From positions 37,361 through 101,360 of the forward strand of contig JAHAEW010000002.1 of the NCBI GenBank assembly GCA_018374635.1: DNA of 64,000 nt, written 5' to 3'. A program made the position numbers and the translations under genes. Origin of the DNA: Clostridiales bacterium (lineage in GTDB: Bacteria > Bacillota > Clostridia > Oscillospirales > Oscillospiraceae). Below, in pieces: positions 22,722-32,108 of the stretch (position 1 is the stretch's first letter; each line of letters opens with the position of its first letter). Under the pieces are notes generated by a model. That model made no database searches. It was not told where the DNA came from and worked only from the letters and a program-made list of their open reading frames with translations.

Positions 22722-25139
22722 TTACTGATGGATGGAGATCCCGCCTGCGGCCAGGGACGCCTCCGCCGGGGCTTCGGGCCGCTGCCCCGCCCCCTGTGTG
22801 ACATCCAGTCCCAGCGCATAGGCCAGCACCGCGTCCACCTGCTCCACCGGCAGGAAGTGCAGCGCGGCGCGCACAGTCTGGTCGATTTCCTCCAGATCCT
22901 TCTCGTTCTCCGCCGGCAGGAGCACCGTGCGGATGCCGTTGCGCAGGGCGGCCATGGTCTTCTCCTTCAGGCCGCCAATGGCCAGCACCCGGCCCCGCAG
23001 CGTCACCTCGCCGGTCATGGCCAGCTCCCGCCGCACCGGCGTATTGGTCAGCGCCGAGACCATGGCGGTGGTGATGGCGATACCCGCTGAGGGGCCGTCC
23101 TTGGGCACTGCTCCTTCCGGAAAGTGGACATGGATGTCCTTCTTCTGATAGAAGTCGGCCTCGATGCCCAGGCGGTCCGCCCGGCTGCGAATGTAGGAGT
23201 AGGCCGCGTGGGCCGACTCCTTCATGACATCGCCCAGGTTTCCGGTCAGTTCCAGCTTGCCGGAACCGGGGACCACATTGACCTCCACTTCCAGCAGCTC
23301 GCCGCCCACACTGGTCCAGGCCAGGCCGTTGACCACGCCCACCTGCTCGGTTCTGGGCAGGCGTTCCGGGTGATAGCGGCGGATACCTAGGAACTCCTCC
23401 ACATTATCCCCTGTAACGCTGATAGACTTTACACCGTCTGATACCACGCGCATAGCGACCTTTCGGCACACGGCGCCCAGCTTTCGCTCCAGGATACGCA
23501 CGCCGGACTCCTTGGTATAGCCGGTAATGATCTCCCGCAGGGCGCCGTCGGTCAGTTTGAGCTGACTTTTCTTCAGTCCGTGGCGCTTGAGCTCCTTGGG
23601 GAGCAGGTGGCGCCTGGCGATCTGGAGCTTCTCCTCGTCGGTGTAGCTGGACAGCTCGATCACTTCCATGCGGTCCAGCAGGGGCCGCGGGATGGTGTCC
23701 AGCGTGTTGGCCGTGGTGATGAAGAGGACGTCGGACAGATCGTACGGCACCTCCAGGAAGTGGTCCCGGAAGGTGCTGTTCTGCTCTCCGTCCAGCACCT
23801 CCAGGAGGGCGTCGGCCGGGTCGCCCCGGTGATCGGCCCCCAGCTTGTCGATCTCGTCCAGCAGCAGCAGCGGATTGGAGCTGCCCGCCTGCCGGATCCC
23901 GGCGATGATGCGCCCGGGCATGGCGCCGATGTACGTCTTTCGGTGTCCCCGGATCTCGGCCTCATCGTGGACGCCGCCCAGGGAGATCCGGGCCAGCTTC
24001 CGGTTCATGGCCTTTGCCATGGACATGGCGATGGAGGTCTTGCCCACACCGGGCGGCCCCACCAGGCACAAAACCTGCCCCTTCAGATCGGGGGCCAGCT
24101 GCTTGACGGCCACAAACTCCAGGATGCGCTCCTTCACCTTCTCCAGGCCGTAGTGGTCACTGTCCAGCGCCTTGCGCACGGCATCCACGTCGGCCCGCTC
24201 CTTGGTCTTTTTGTCCCAAGGCAGCTCCAGGCACACATCCAGATAGTTCCGCAGGACGGTGGCCTCCGCCGAGCCAAAGGGCTGCTTTTCCAGACGGCCG
24301 ACCTCTTTCAGCAGCTTCCGGCTCACCTCTTCCGGCAGCTTTGCCTTCTCGATGGCCTGCCGGTATTCCGCGATCTCACCGTCCCCTCCGGCCTCGCCCT
24401 CTCCAAGCTCCTGCTGGATGACCTTGAGCTGCTCCCGCAGATAGTAATCCCTCTGGTTGCGGCTCATGCCCTCCCGGACCCGGTTCTGCATGTCCAGCTC
24501 CAGCTCCAGCACTTCCAGCTCCTGGCGCAGCTGGCGGAAAAGCTTCTCCAGCCGGCGGACCGGCCGCAGCTCCTCCAGGATGGACTGCTTGTCCCCGGTG
24601 CGCATGACGATGTTCTGTGCGATATAGTCTGCAATATAGCCCGGGTCCTCGCTGGAGATCAGGTTGAGCAGCAGATCCGGCGTCATCTTGGGAGCCAGCT
24701 CCACATAGCGTTCAAAGAGCTCATAGGTCTGACGGATCAGGGCCTCGGTCTTGGCGGAGCTGCGCACCGGCTCTTCCGGCACGATCTCCTCCACTTCAGC
24801 GGACAGATAAGGGGTCAGCTGAGTCAGCCGGTGCATCCGCCCCCGGGCCGCGCCCTCCACCATGACGCGGACGTTATCGCCCGGCAGACGGAGGATCTGC
24901 CGGACATTGCAGATGGTGCCGATCCGGCACAGATCCCTCTCCTCGGGGGACTCCACCGCGATGTCCCGCTGGGCCACCAGGAAGATGGGAGTGCCGCTGG
25001 TCATCGCTTCATCCAATGCCTTGACCGAGATTTCACGCCCCACGTCGAAGTGCAGCATCATATTGGGAAATACCGTCATGCCGCGCAGGGCCAGAGCGGG
25101 CAGCGTCACGGTCTGAATCTCGTTCTCCTGATCACTCAT
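22722..25139 (-). CDS. lon: Lon protease (LonA type)
   Basis: ATP-dependent serine protease for damaged and regulatory proteins; 805 residues. It has the N-terminal LON substrate domain, an AAA+ module (P-loop GPPGVGKTS about residues 354-362, Walker B LLLLDEIDK) and a protease domain with Ser684 (DGPSAG) and Lys725 (GGLKEK). ATG 25139 is chosen over 25145 because AAAGGAAG lies 9 bases ahead. It continues from the clpX unit via a hairpin and leads to yihA. Confidence 0.97.
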   Translation of the reverse strand: MSDQENEIQTVTLPALALRGMTVFPNMMLHFDVGREISVKALDEAMTSGTPIFLVAQRDIAVESPEERDLCRIGTICNVRQILRLPGDNVRVMVEGAARGRMHRLTQLTPYLSAEVEEIVPEEPVRSSAKTEALIRQTYELFERYVELAPKMTPDLLLNLISSEDPGYIADYIAQNIVMRTGDKQSILEELRPVRRLEKLFRQLRQELEVLELELDMQNRVREGMSRNQRDYYLREQLKVIQQELGEGEAGGDGEIAEYRQAIEKAKLPEEVSRKLLKEVGRLEKQPFGSAEATVLRNYLDVCLELPWDKKTKERADVDAVRKALDSDHYGLEKVKERILEFVAVKQLAPDLKGQVLCLVGPPGVGKTSIAMSMAKAMNRKLARISLGGVHDEAEIRGHRKTYIGAMPGRIIAGIRQAGSSNPLLLLDEIDKLGADHRGDPADALLEVLDGEQNSTFRDHFLEVPYDLSDVLFITTANTLDTIPRPLLDRMEVIELSSYTDEEKLQIARRHLLPKELKRHGLKKSQLKLTDGALREIITGYTKESGVRILERKLGAVCRKVAMRVVSDGVKSISVTGDNVEEFLGIRRYHPERLPRTEQVGVVNGLAWTSVGGELLEVEVNVVPGSGKLELTGNLGDVMKESAHAAYSYIRSRADRLGIEADFYQKKDIHVHFPEGAVPKDGPSAGIAITTAMVSALTNTPVRRELAMTGEVTLRGRVLAIGGLKEKTMAALRNGIRTVLLPAENEKDLEEIDQTVRAALHFLPVEQVDAVLAYALGLDVTQGAGQRPEAPAEASLAAGGISIHQ

Positions 25140-25175
25140 GATCATTCACTTCCTTTCTGGAAGATATCAATATAC

Positions 25176-25210
25176 ACAACGGGGCGAGAGAATCTCCCTC
25201 GCCCCGTTGT
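25176..25210 (-). terminator. Strong hairpin between clpX and lon
   Basis: Thirteen-base arms ACAACGGGGCGAG and CTCGCCCCGTTGT (25176-25188 with 25198-25210) separated by nine bases. No U tract follows, so it probably limits readthrough from clpX into lon. Confidence 0.5.
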
Positions 25211-25218
25211 CCGTCTGT

Positions 25219-26541
25219 TTAAGAAACATTTCCGTGGGCGGGGGCGCCTCCCTGCTCCGCCCGGAGCTCAGCGCCGCCCAGCCGGGGACGCTCCGTCCGC
25301 TCAGGGTCGTGCTCCACCGCGGGCGGGACATGGTCCCGCACACTCTCTGCGGTGATGGTCACCTTTGCGATGGTGGGATCCGACGGCACGTCGTACATGA
25401 CCTGCGTCATAACCTCTTCCAGCACCGCACGCAGGCCGCGGGCGCCGATGCCGCGGGCAATGGCCTGGTCCGCCGCCGCCGCCAGCGCCTCCGGCTGAAA
25501 CTCCAGATCCACCATATCGTATTCCAGCAGCTTCTGGTACTGTTTGACCAGCGCATTCTTTGGCTCGGTCAGGATCCGGACCAGCTGCTCCTTGTTCAGG
25601 GCCTGGAGCGCCGTGATGACCGGCAGACGGCCAACCAGCTCCGGAATGATGCCGAATTTCAGCAGATCGTGGGGCTGGATCTCCTTGTAGATCGCGGAGG
25701 CATCCCGCTCCTTCCTGCTCTCGATCTTGGCGCCAAAACCGATGCTCTTCTTATCCAGACGCTGCTCGATGATCTTCTCGATCCCGTCGAACGCACCGCC
25801 GCAGATGAAGAGAATGTTCTTGGTATTGATCTGGATGAACTCCTGATGGGGATGCTTGCGCCCTCCCTGGGGCGGAACATTGGCTACCGTTCCCTCCAGG
25901 ATCTTGAGCAGCGCCTGCTGCACTCCCTCGCCCGACACATCCCGGGTGATGGAGGTGTTTTCGCTCTTACGGGCGATCTTGTCGATCTCATCCACATAGA
26001 TGATGCCGCGCTCGGCCAGCTCGATGTCAAAATCGGCCGCCTGCACCAGGCGCAGGAGGATGTTCTCGACATCGTCACCCACATAGCCGGCCTCTGTGAG
26101 GGTGGTCGCGTCCGCGATGGCGAAAGGCACCTTCAGGATGCGGGCCAGGGTCTGGGCAAAGAGGGTCTTGCCGCTGCCGGTGGGACCGATCAGAAGAATG
26201 TTGCTCTTCTGAAGCTCCACATCCTCCCCGCCGCCGAAGTAGATGCGCTTATAATGGTTGTAGACCGCCACCGAGAGCGCCACCTTGGCAGCCTCCTGGC
26301 CGATGATATACTGGTCCAGTACGGTCCGGATCTCCCGGGGTGTGGGAATGACATCCGGAATCTCCAACTGCTCTTCCTGGGATTCCTCCGAGTCATAGGC
26401 GTCATCCAGAATGCTCATGCACAGATGCACACATTCATTGCAGATATAGGCGCCCGGACCCGCGATAATACGGTTGACCTGCTCCTGATGCTTACCGCAG
26501 AAGGAGCAGCGCACCGACTTGTGTTCGTCATTTTTTGCCAT
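25219..26541 (-). CDS. clpX: ClpX, ATPase unfoldase of ClpXP
   Basis: Hexameric AAA+ unfoldase feeding ClpP; 440 residues. The N-terminal zinc domain has C12, C15, C34 and C37. The P-loop GPTGSGKT is at 119-126, Walker B is VDEIDK, and the ClpP-binding IGF loop appears as KSIGFGAKI. The RKHPHQEF pore region is present. It follows clpP after 84 bases, as in tig-clpP-clpX. The 20 C-terminal residues after PPAVEHDPERTER are variable. Confidence 0.97.
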   Translation of the reverse strand: MAKNDEHKSVRCSFCGKHQEQVNRIIAGPGAYICNECVHLCMSILDDAYDSEESQEEQLEIPDVIPTPREIRTVLDQYIIGQEAAKVALSVAVYNHYKRIYFGGGEDVELQKSNILLIGPTGSGKTLFAQTLARILKVPFAIADATTLTEAGYVGDDVENILLRLVQAADFDIELAERGIIYVDEIDKIARKSENTSITRDVSGEGVQQALLKILEGTVANVPPQGGRKHPHQEFIQINTKNILFICGGAFDGIEKIIEQRLDKKSIGFGAKIESRKERDASAIYKEIQPHDLLKFGIIPELVGRLPVITALQALNKEQLVRILTEPKNALVKQYQKLLEYDMVDLEFQPEALAAAADQAIARGIGARGLRAVLEEVMTQVMYDVPSDPTIAKVTITAESVRDHVPPAVEHDPERTERPRLGGAELRAEQGGAPAHGNVS

Positions 26542-26625
26542 AATGGTACCTCAATCACAGGCAGCTCTGCCTGATTCAAAGAAGTGGAAAGAGGAGCGGG
26601 CGACTTGATCTCCCGCTCCCCCGCG

Positions 26626-27213
26626 TTACTTGTTTCCGTTGGTGATCACTTTGTCCACCAGTCCGTAGTTCAGGGCCTCGCCGGCAGACATAAAGTTGTC
26701 CCGCTCGGTATCCCGCGCGATCTCCTCCACACGCTTGCCCGTATTGAGGGCCAGGATCTGGTTGAGCTTGTCGCGGGTCTTCAGGATCCAGTCGGCGTGG
26801 ATCTTGATGTCGGAAGCCTGCCCCTTGGCGCCGCCCAGAGGCTGATGGATCATGATCTCCGCATTGGGCAGGGCAAAGCGTTTGCCCTTGGCCCCGGAGG
26901 AGAGCAGAAAAGCTCCCATGCTGGCGGCCATGCCGATGCAGATGGTGGACACGTCGCACTTGACATACTGCATCGTGTCATAGATCGCCATGCCGTCGGT
27001 GACCGAGCCGCCGGGGCTGTTGATGTAAAACTGGATATCCTTGTCCGGGTCCTGGGCCTCCAGATAGAGCATCTGGGCCACGATCAGGCTGGCCGTTGTG
27101 GCGTTGACTTCCTCGCCCAGGAAAATGATGCGGTCGTTCAGCAGTCGGGAAAAAATGTCATACGACCGCTCACCGCGGTTGGTCTGCTCCACTACATAGG
27201 GAACTAAGCTCAT
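26626..27213 (-). CDS. clpP: ClpP, protease subunit
   Basis: Serine protease barrel of the ClpXP/ClpAP machine; 195 residues. The catalytic triad is S98 (GMAASMG), H123 (MIHQPLGG) and D172 (TERDNFM). A frame to 27234 exists, but ATG 27213 (MSLVPYVVEQT) is the usual Firmicute start and has AAAAGGAG 9 bases upstream. It sits between tig and clpX, a conserved arrangement. A TATAAT at 27312-27317 (minus) may provide a local promoter. Confidence 0.97.
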   Translation of the reverse strand: MSLVPYVVEQTNRGERSYDIFSRLLNDRIIFLGEEVNATTASLIVAQMLYLEAQDPDKDIQFYINSPGGSVTDGMAIYDTMQYVKCDVSTICIGMAASMGAFLLSSGAKGKRFALPNAEIMIHQPLGGAKGQASDIKIHADWILKTRDKLNQILALNTGKRVEEIARDTERDNFMSAGEALNYGLVDKVITNGNK

Positions 27214-27311
27214 GTTTTGGTACTCCTTTTTCATTCAAGTCGGGGCGCGCCCGACCATCCTCTCCGCGGCCGGCGGGCACTCACACACAGAGTATACCCG
27301 CGCGCTGGCGG

Positions 27312-27317
27312 ATTATA
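27312..27317 (-). promoter_or_regulatory. Possible -10 upstream of clpP
   Basis: Minus-strand TATAAT about 100 bases before the clpP start. No good -35 is seen, so this is weak. Confidence 0.3.
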
Positions 27318-27378
27318 CCAAAAACGGGGCAGCTCAGAAGGCGGAACCTGCCGCCTCCCGAGTCCCGAACGGAGCGAA

Positions 27379-28794
27379 TCAGCCCTCGGTCTTCTCCTCA
27401 GACTTCTCCTCAGACTTCTCCTCGTCCTTCTTGGTGGCCTTGCGGGTGCGCTTGGGCTTCTCCTCGCCCTCGGCCTCCGCGTCCGCCTTCTTCTTGGCAG
27501 CCTTCTTCTTGGCGGGAGCCTTGCCGGTCTTGGCGCTGTCAAAGACCACGCGGGCGGCCTTCTGACGGCACAGATCGCGCTTGAGATCCTCCACGATCAG
27601 GACCTTCTTGAGCTGCTCCTCGGTCATGTTGTACTGCTCCGCCAGACGCTTGATCTCGGCCTCGACCTCCTCGTCGGTGACTTCGATCTTCTCGGCGTCC
27701 ACGATGGCGCCCAGGGCCAGATCGCTCTGCACCTGCTTGAGGGCGCTCTCCTTGGCCTGCTCCTTCATCTGCTCCATGGTCATGCCCATCATGGCCAGGT
27801 ACTGATCGAAGGGGATGCCCTGAGAGGTCACGCGCTGGGCATAGTTGTTGACCAGCTTCTCGGCCTCGGCGTCCACCATGGCGTCGGGGATCTCGACCTC
27901 CATGTTCTCCACGACCTGCTCGATCAGGGCGTTCTCAAAAGCGTGCTGAGCGGCGTCCTCGCGGCGGGCCTTCAGCTTGTCGCCCAGGTCTTTCTTCAGA
28001 TCGGCCAGGGTCTCAAACTCGGACACGTCCTTGGCAAACTCGTCATCCACCGTGGGAAGCTGCTTCTCCTTGACCTCGTGGACCTTGACCTTGAACACCA
28101 CAGGGGCGCCGGCCAGCTCCTCGGCCTGGTAATCCTCGGGGAAGGTCACATTCAGGTCCTTCTCGTCGCCGGCCTTGACGCCGGCGAGCTGATCCTCGAA
28201 GCCGGGGATGAAGGTGCTGGAGCCCAGCTCCAGGCTGAAGCCCTCGGCCTTGCCGCCCTCAAAGGCCACGCCGTCCTTGAAACCCTCAAAGTCGATGACC
28301 ACGGTGTCGCCCAGCTTGGCCTCGCGCTCCACAGTCACGGCGCGGGTGGCGCGGTTGATGAAGGGCTTGAGTTCGTTGTCCAGATCCTCGTCGGTGACAG
28401 CGGTCTCTTCCCGCTCGGCGGCCAGGCCCTTGTACTCGCCCAGCTTGACCTCGGGACGCACGGTGATCTTCGCCTTGAAGGTGAAGCCGTCCTTGCCCAC
28501 TTCCTGGATCTCGACCTGGGGCCAGGCCACGACGTCCAGCTTCTCCTGCTCCACAGCCTGGCTGTAAGCCTCGGGATAGATCTCGTTGATGGCATCTTCA
28601 TAGAACACGCCGGAGCCGTACATGCCCTCGATGATCTTGCGGGGAGCCTTGCCCTTCCGGAAGCCGGGCACGCTGATCCTGCTGCGCTGCTTCTTGTAGA
28701 CCTTCTCGATGGCGGCCTCAAACTCCTCGCCGCTCACCTCGATGACCAGCTCGACCATGCTCTTTTCCTGCTTTTCAACGCTCTTGACATTCAT
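27379..28794 (-). CDS. tig: Trigger factor with charged Lys/Glu tail
   Basis: Ribosome-associated chaperone and peptidyl-prolyl isomerase; 471 residues. Residues 1-140 form the ribosome-binding domain (VPGFRKGKAPRKIIEGMYG, the signature), 160-245 the FKBP-type domain (GDTVVIDFEGFKDG), and the rest the helical arms. The last 45 or so residues are very charged (AKKKAAKKKADA.. then EEK repeats ending SEEKTEG), a tail not found in the basic family, and encoded by 12-base repeats. ATG 28794 has GGAGGAAG 9 bases ahead. It is first in tig-clpP-clpX. Confidence 0.95.
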   Translation of the reverse strand: MNVKSVEKQEKSMVELVIEVSGEEFEAAIEKVYKKQRSRISVPGFRKGKAPRKIIEGMYGSGVFYEDAINEIYPEAYSQAVEQEKLDVVAWPQVEIQEVGKDGFTFKAKITVRPEVKLGEYKGLAAEREETAVTDEDLDNELKPFINRATRAVTVEREAKLGDTVVIDFEGFKDGVAFEGGKAEGFSLELGSSTFIPGFEDQLAGVKAGDEKDLNVTFPEDYQAEELAGAPVVFKVKVHEVKEKQLPTVDDEFAKDVSEFETLADLKKDLGDKLKARREDAAQHAFENALIEQVVENMEVEIPDAMVDAEAEKLVNNYAQRVTSQGIPFDQYLAMMGMTMEQMKEQAKESALKQVQSDLALGAIVDAEKIEVTDEEVEAEIKRLAEQYNMTEEQLKKVLIVEDLKRDLCRQKAARVVFDSAKTGKAPAKKKAAKKKADAEAEGEEKPKRTRKATKKDEEKSEEKSEEKTEG

Positions 28795-28871
28795 GTTGTT
28801 TACTTCCTCCTATCGGTTCCGAGCGGCCCGATCAACTGGCCGCCGGTAGCCTTTGTCGCATTATCCGTGTA

Positions 28872-28900
28872 ATTGTACCAGAAAACCAGATGGATTTCCA
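28872..28900 (-). promoter_or_regulatory. Promoter of tig
   Basis: Minus-strand -35 TGGAAA (28895-28900), 17-base spacer, -10 TACAAT (28872-28877), about 80 bases before the tig start. Confidence 0.55.
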
Positions 28901-28941
28901 GACTTTTTAGAAAAATATTTCCGTCTCATGCCGGATGGGTC

Positions 28942-29634
28942 TCAATCGCAGATGCGGTAGGGCCGAAATTGCAGATAATCTGCCGCGACCAGATGGTAGT
29001 CCACGCCTCCGCTGCGCCCCTCAATGGCCAGGCGGTGGCTCCCGCCGTGGAGGTGCCCGTAAAAGCACTGCTCCACGCTGTACTGCTCCAAAAGGGCGAT
29101 GATCTCCGCGCACAGATAGCCGTGATACCGGGGCGGATAGTGCAGAAAACAGAGCTTTTTCCGCTCCCCGGCCGCCTTCAGAGAGGCCTCCAGCCGGATC
29201 AGCTCCCGCCGGAACACCTTGTCGTTGTGTCCCCCCTCGTCCTCCTCGTAGAACCACCCCCGCGTCCCGCACAGGGCATAGGGGCCGTACTCATAGCAGT
29301 TGTTATGAAGGACATGAAGGCTATGAAAGCCCCGCTCGGCCCAGAACCGCTCCATCTTCGAGGCGGTATTCCACCAGTAGTCGTGGTTTCCCTTGAGGAT
29401 GAGCTTGCGGCCCGGGCAGGCTTCCAGAAAGGCAAAGTCCCGCTCCGCCTGCTCCAGACTCATCCCCCAGGAGATATCGCCGCACAGGACCAGCGTATCC
29501 CGGCCCGTCAAAAGGCTCAGCCCCTCCCGGAGCTTCTCCACATAACCGCTCCACGCACCGCCGAATACGTCCATGGGCTTATTGACGGCGAGAGACAGAT
29601 GGGTGTCTCCCAGTGCATACAGCGCCACGCGCAC
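28942..29634 (-). CDS. Calcineurin-like metallophosphoesterase
   Basis: A 230-residue predicted phosphoesterase. Metal ligands are in order: GDTHLS (residues 9-14), GDISWG (about 54), GNHDYWW (about 79) and GHLHGG (about 196). The group of residues HYPP before the final HLH is also typical. The physiological substrate is unknown; many relatives hydrolyse cyclic nucleotides or nucleotides. It starts at GTG 29634 with GGAAGG ahead. It is 27 bases beyond the thrC stop, so they may share a transcript. Confidence 0.88.
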   Translation of the reverse strand: MRVALYALGDTHLSLAVNKPMDVFGGAWSGYVEKLREGLSLLTGRDTLVLCGDISWGMSLEQAERDFAFLEACPGRKLILKGNHDYWWNTASKMERFWAERGFHSLHVLHNNCYEYGPYALCGTRGWFYEEDEGGHNDKVFRRELIRLEASLKAAGERKKLCFLHYPPRYHGYLCAEIIALLEQYSVEQCFYGHLHGGSHRLAIEGRSGGVDYHLVAADYLQFRPYRICD

Positions 29635-29661
29635 ACCAACCTTCCAGCGCCTTGCCGCGCA

Positions 29662-31149
29662 TTATTTCAGAAAATCCAGCACCGCCGTCTCCATGGCCTC
29701 TCTGGCCGCGACCTTGGCCGCCCGCGGCTGGAAATGCTTGAGGGCCGCCAGAGGCGCGGGGGCCGGAACGCCCGTCTTTTCCGTCAGCTGGTCGATGACC
29801 GCGGTCCCCTGGGCGATCTCCTGCTCGCCCAGGGCGTCCAGCACATCGGCGCAGAACTTGAAGGGGCTGGCGGTGGAGACCACGATGGCGGGGGTCTCAT
29901 CCCCGCTCTCCCTCCGGTACTCCTCCAGCACGTGGAAGGCCACGGCGCTGTGTGGGTCCACCAGGTAGTGCTTCTCGTTCCACAGCTTGGCGATGGTCTC
30001 CTTTGTCTGGGCGTCATCGCAGAACCCGGCCGCAAAATTCTGCTGGAACCGGGCGCGGACCGAGTCGCTGACCTCGTAGCGGCCCTGGTTGGCCAGCTGG
30101 TTCATATAGCTGCGCACTTCCCCATCGCTGCGCTCGGCAAACTCGAAGATCATCCGCTCCAGGTTGGAGGAGATCAGGATGTCCATGGAGGGAGAGATGG
30201 TATTGTAGAAGGTCCGGTTCCGGTCATAGATGCCGGTGCGGATGAAGTCGGTGAGCACCTTGTTCTGGTTGGAGGCGCAGATCAGCTTGCCGATGGGCAC
30301 GCCCATTTCCCGGGCGTAGTAGGCAGCCAGGATGTCGCCGAAATTTCCGGTGGGCACGCAGACATTGACCTTCTCCCCCCGCTGGATCTTCTCGTCCCGC
30401 AGCAGGTCGCAGTAGGCCGACACATAATAGACGATCTGGGGCAGGACCCGGCCCCAGTTGATGGAGTTGGCCGAGGAGAAGAAATAGCCCCGCTCAGCCA
30501 GGACCTCCCGCAGCTTCTCGTCGGAGAAGAGGCGCTTGACGCCGCTCTGGGCGTCGTCAAAGTTGCCCTCCACCGCGCAGATCCCCACATTCTCCCCCTG
30601 CTGGGTGAGCATCTGGAGCGCCTGGATGTCGGACACGCCGTCCTTGGGATAGAACACCAGGATGCGGGTCTTGTCCACATCCCGGAAGCCTTCCATCGCG
30701 GCCTTTCCAGTGTCGCCCGAGGTAGCCACCAGGATACAGGCCGTCTTGTCCTCCGCGTTCTTGCTCAGAGAGCCGGTGAGCAGATGGGGCAGCATCTGGA
30801 GCGCCATGTCCTTGAAGGCGCAGGTGGGGCCGTGCCACAGCTCCAGACAGTAGGTGGTGTCGTCCACCTGCCGGACCGGGGCGACCTCCTTGACGTCAAA
30901 CTTATTGTCGCCATAGGCCCGCTTGGCATAGGCCGTCAGCTCCGAGACCGTGAAGTCGTCCAGAAAGGGCTTCATCACATAGACGGCCCGCTGCTGATAG
31001 GACATCTCCCGCATGGTCTCCAGCGCGTTGGGCGAGAGCTTGGGAAACACCTCCGGGGTGAAGAGGCCTCCGTCCCTGGACAGGCCCTGGGTAATGGCCT
31101 CTGCGGCCAGCTTTTTCATTCCTTTGTTTCGTGTGCTTACATAGTACAT
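29662..31149 (-). CDS. thrC: Threonine synthase
   Basis: PLP enzyme that makes threonine from O-phosphohomoserine; 495 residues, the longer type II form. The opening YYVSTRNKGMKKLAAEAITQGLSRDGGLF is typical, the PLP lysine is in CAFKDMALQ, and the glycine-rich cofactor loop is ATSGDTGKAA. The Asn-tripod NSINWGR and the C-terminal LPAPLAALK are present. It overlaps the M19 peptidase by 13 bases, with no good ribosome site of its own, so coupling is likely. Confidence 0.95.
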   Translation of the reverse strand: MYYVSTRNKGMKKLAAEAITQGLSRDGGLFTPEVFPKLSPNALETMREMSYQQRAVYVMKPFLDDFTVSELTAYAKRAYGDNKFDVKEVAPVRQVDDTTYCLELWHGPTCAFKDMALQMLPHLLTGSLSKNAEDKTACILVATSGDTGKAAMEGFRDVDKTRILVFYPKDGVSDIQALQMLTQQGENVGICAVEGNFDDAQSGVKRLFSDEKLREVLAERGYFFSSANSINWGRVLPQIVYYVSAYCDLLRDEKIQRGEKVNVCVPTGNFGDILAAYYAREMGVPIGKLICASNQNKVLTDFIRTGIYDRNRTFYNTISPSMDILISSNLERMIFEFAERSDGEVRSYMNQLANQGRYEVSDSVRARFQQNFAAGFCDDAQTKETIAKLWNEKHYLVDPHSAVAFHVLEEYRRESGDETPAIVVSTASPFKFCADVLDALGEQEIAQGTAVIDQLTEKTGVPAPAPLAALKHFQPRAAKVAAREAMETAVLDFLK

Positions 31150-32075
31150 ACTTCGTTCACGACCCTCATCATATTGTCAAAGAAGATGGCATGTACCAGT
31201 TCTTCTTTATAGTTGCGCTGAAGCATCCGGTCATAGATCCTGCCTATGTCCTGAATGCCGTCGATCCCGTCGGGCATCTCGTCATAGCAGCCGTCCAGGT
31301 CTCCGCCCATGCAGATATTCTTCTCCCCGCCCAGAGAGAGGAAATGCTCCATGTGCTCCACCACGGTGTCCACGGTGGTGGGCTCCCCCAGGAAGGTGCG
31401 GTACATGTTGATCCCGGCCACGCCGTTGTGACGCATGATCTCCCGGAACATGTCGTCGGTGAGGTTGCGGGGCTGATCGCACAGGGCACGGGCGCAGGAG
31501 TGGCTGGCCATGAAGGGCCCCTCCACGATCCCGGCCACATCCCAGAAGCCCGGGTCGGACATGTGGGACACATCCACCAGCATGTGAAGCTCCGTCATCC
31601 GCTTGACAAAGGCCCTGCCCTCATGGGTGAGCCCCTTGTCCGTCTCGTCCTCGGTGGTGCCGCACAGGATATTGGCCGCGTTCCACACAGGGTTGATGGC
31701 CCGCACGCCCATCTCCCAGGCCTCCTGGAGGCCCTCCAGGGTGCAGTCGATGAGATCCGCCCCCTCGATGGAGAGGAAAGCCGCCCGCTTGCCCGCGACA
31801 AAGGCCGCTTGGGCCTCCTCCCCGGTCCGGCATTGGACAATGACCGCCCGGTTGAGCTCCATCTCCCGCCGGAAAATGGCGTACTCCGCCCGGAACACGT
31901 CCCGCCGGGTAACGCCCGGCTGGAGCACTTCATCGGCAAACAGGGCAAAAAACTGTCCCCACTTCCCGATATACTCCGCCCGTTTCAGATCCTGATTTCC
32001 AAAGTTCTCCCGAATGCCGTATCCGTAACGGTAGCACCGGGTCATGGTATCGCAGTGTCCGTCGAACAGATCCAT
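31137..32075 (-). CDS. Membrane dipeptidase (M19) family
   Basis: A 312-residue renal-dipeptidase-type zinc enzyme that cleaves dipeptides, including mixed D/L forms. Metal-ligand motifs appear in order: DGHCDT (residues 5-10), the bridging glutamate near LSIEGAD (about 106), a histidine near VDVSHMSDPGFWDV (about 173) and SHSCARALC (about 196). It lacks a signal peptide, so it is probably cytosolic, unlike the mammalian enzyme. Its start has AAGGAGGT about 7 bases ahead. It is first of a pair with thrC. Confidence 0.9.
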   Translation of the reverse strand: MDLFDGHCDTMTRCYRYGYGIRENFGNQDLKRAEYIGKWGQFFALFADEVLQPGVTRRDVFRAEYAIFRREMELNRAVIVQCRTGEEAQAAFVAGKRAAFLSIEGADLIDCTLEGLQEAWEMGVRAINPVWNAANILCGTTEDETDKGLTHEGRAFVKRMTELHMLVDVSHMSDPGFWDVAGIVEGPFMASHSCARALCDQPRNLTDDMFREIMRHNGVAGINMYRTFLGEPTTVDTVVEHMEHFLSLGGEKNICMGGDLDGCYDEMPDGIDGIQDIGRIYDRMLQRNYKEELVHAIFFDNMMRVVNEVCTM

Positions 32076-32108
32076 TCCGCTTACCTCCTTCTCTCAGCGG
32101 TTCCCCGC

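Noticed and set aside
27375..27530. Short direct repeats that look like a small CRISPR
   Set aside because: They are 12-base repeats within the trigger factor tail and code EEKS units; no spacers.
28873..31212. Long plus-strand reading frame of 779 residues
   Set aside because: It lies opposite the phosphoesterase and thrC genes, which have clear family motifs; the frame is a GC-driven shadow.
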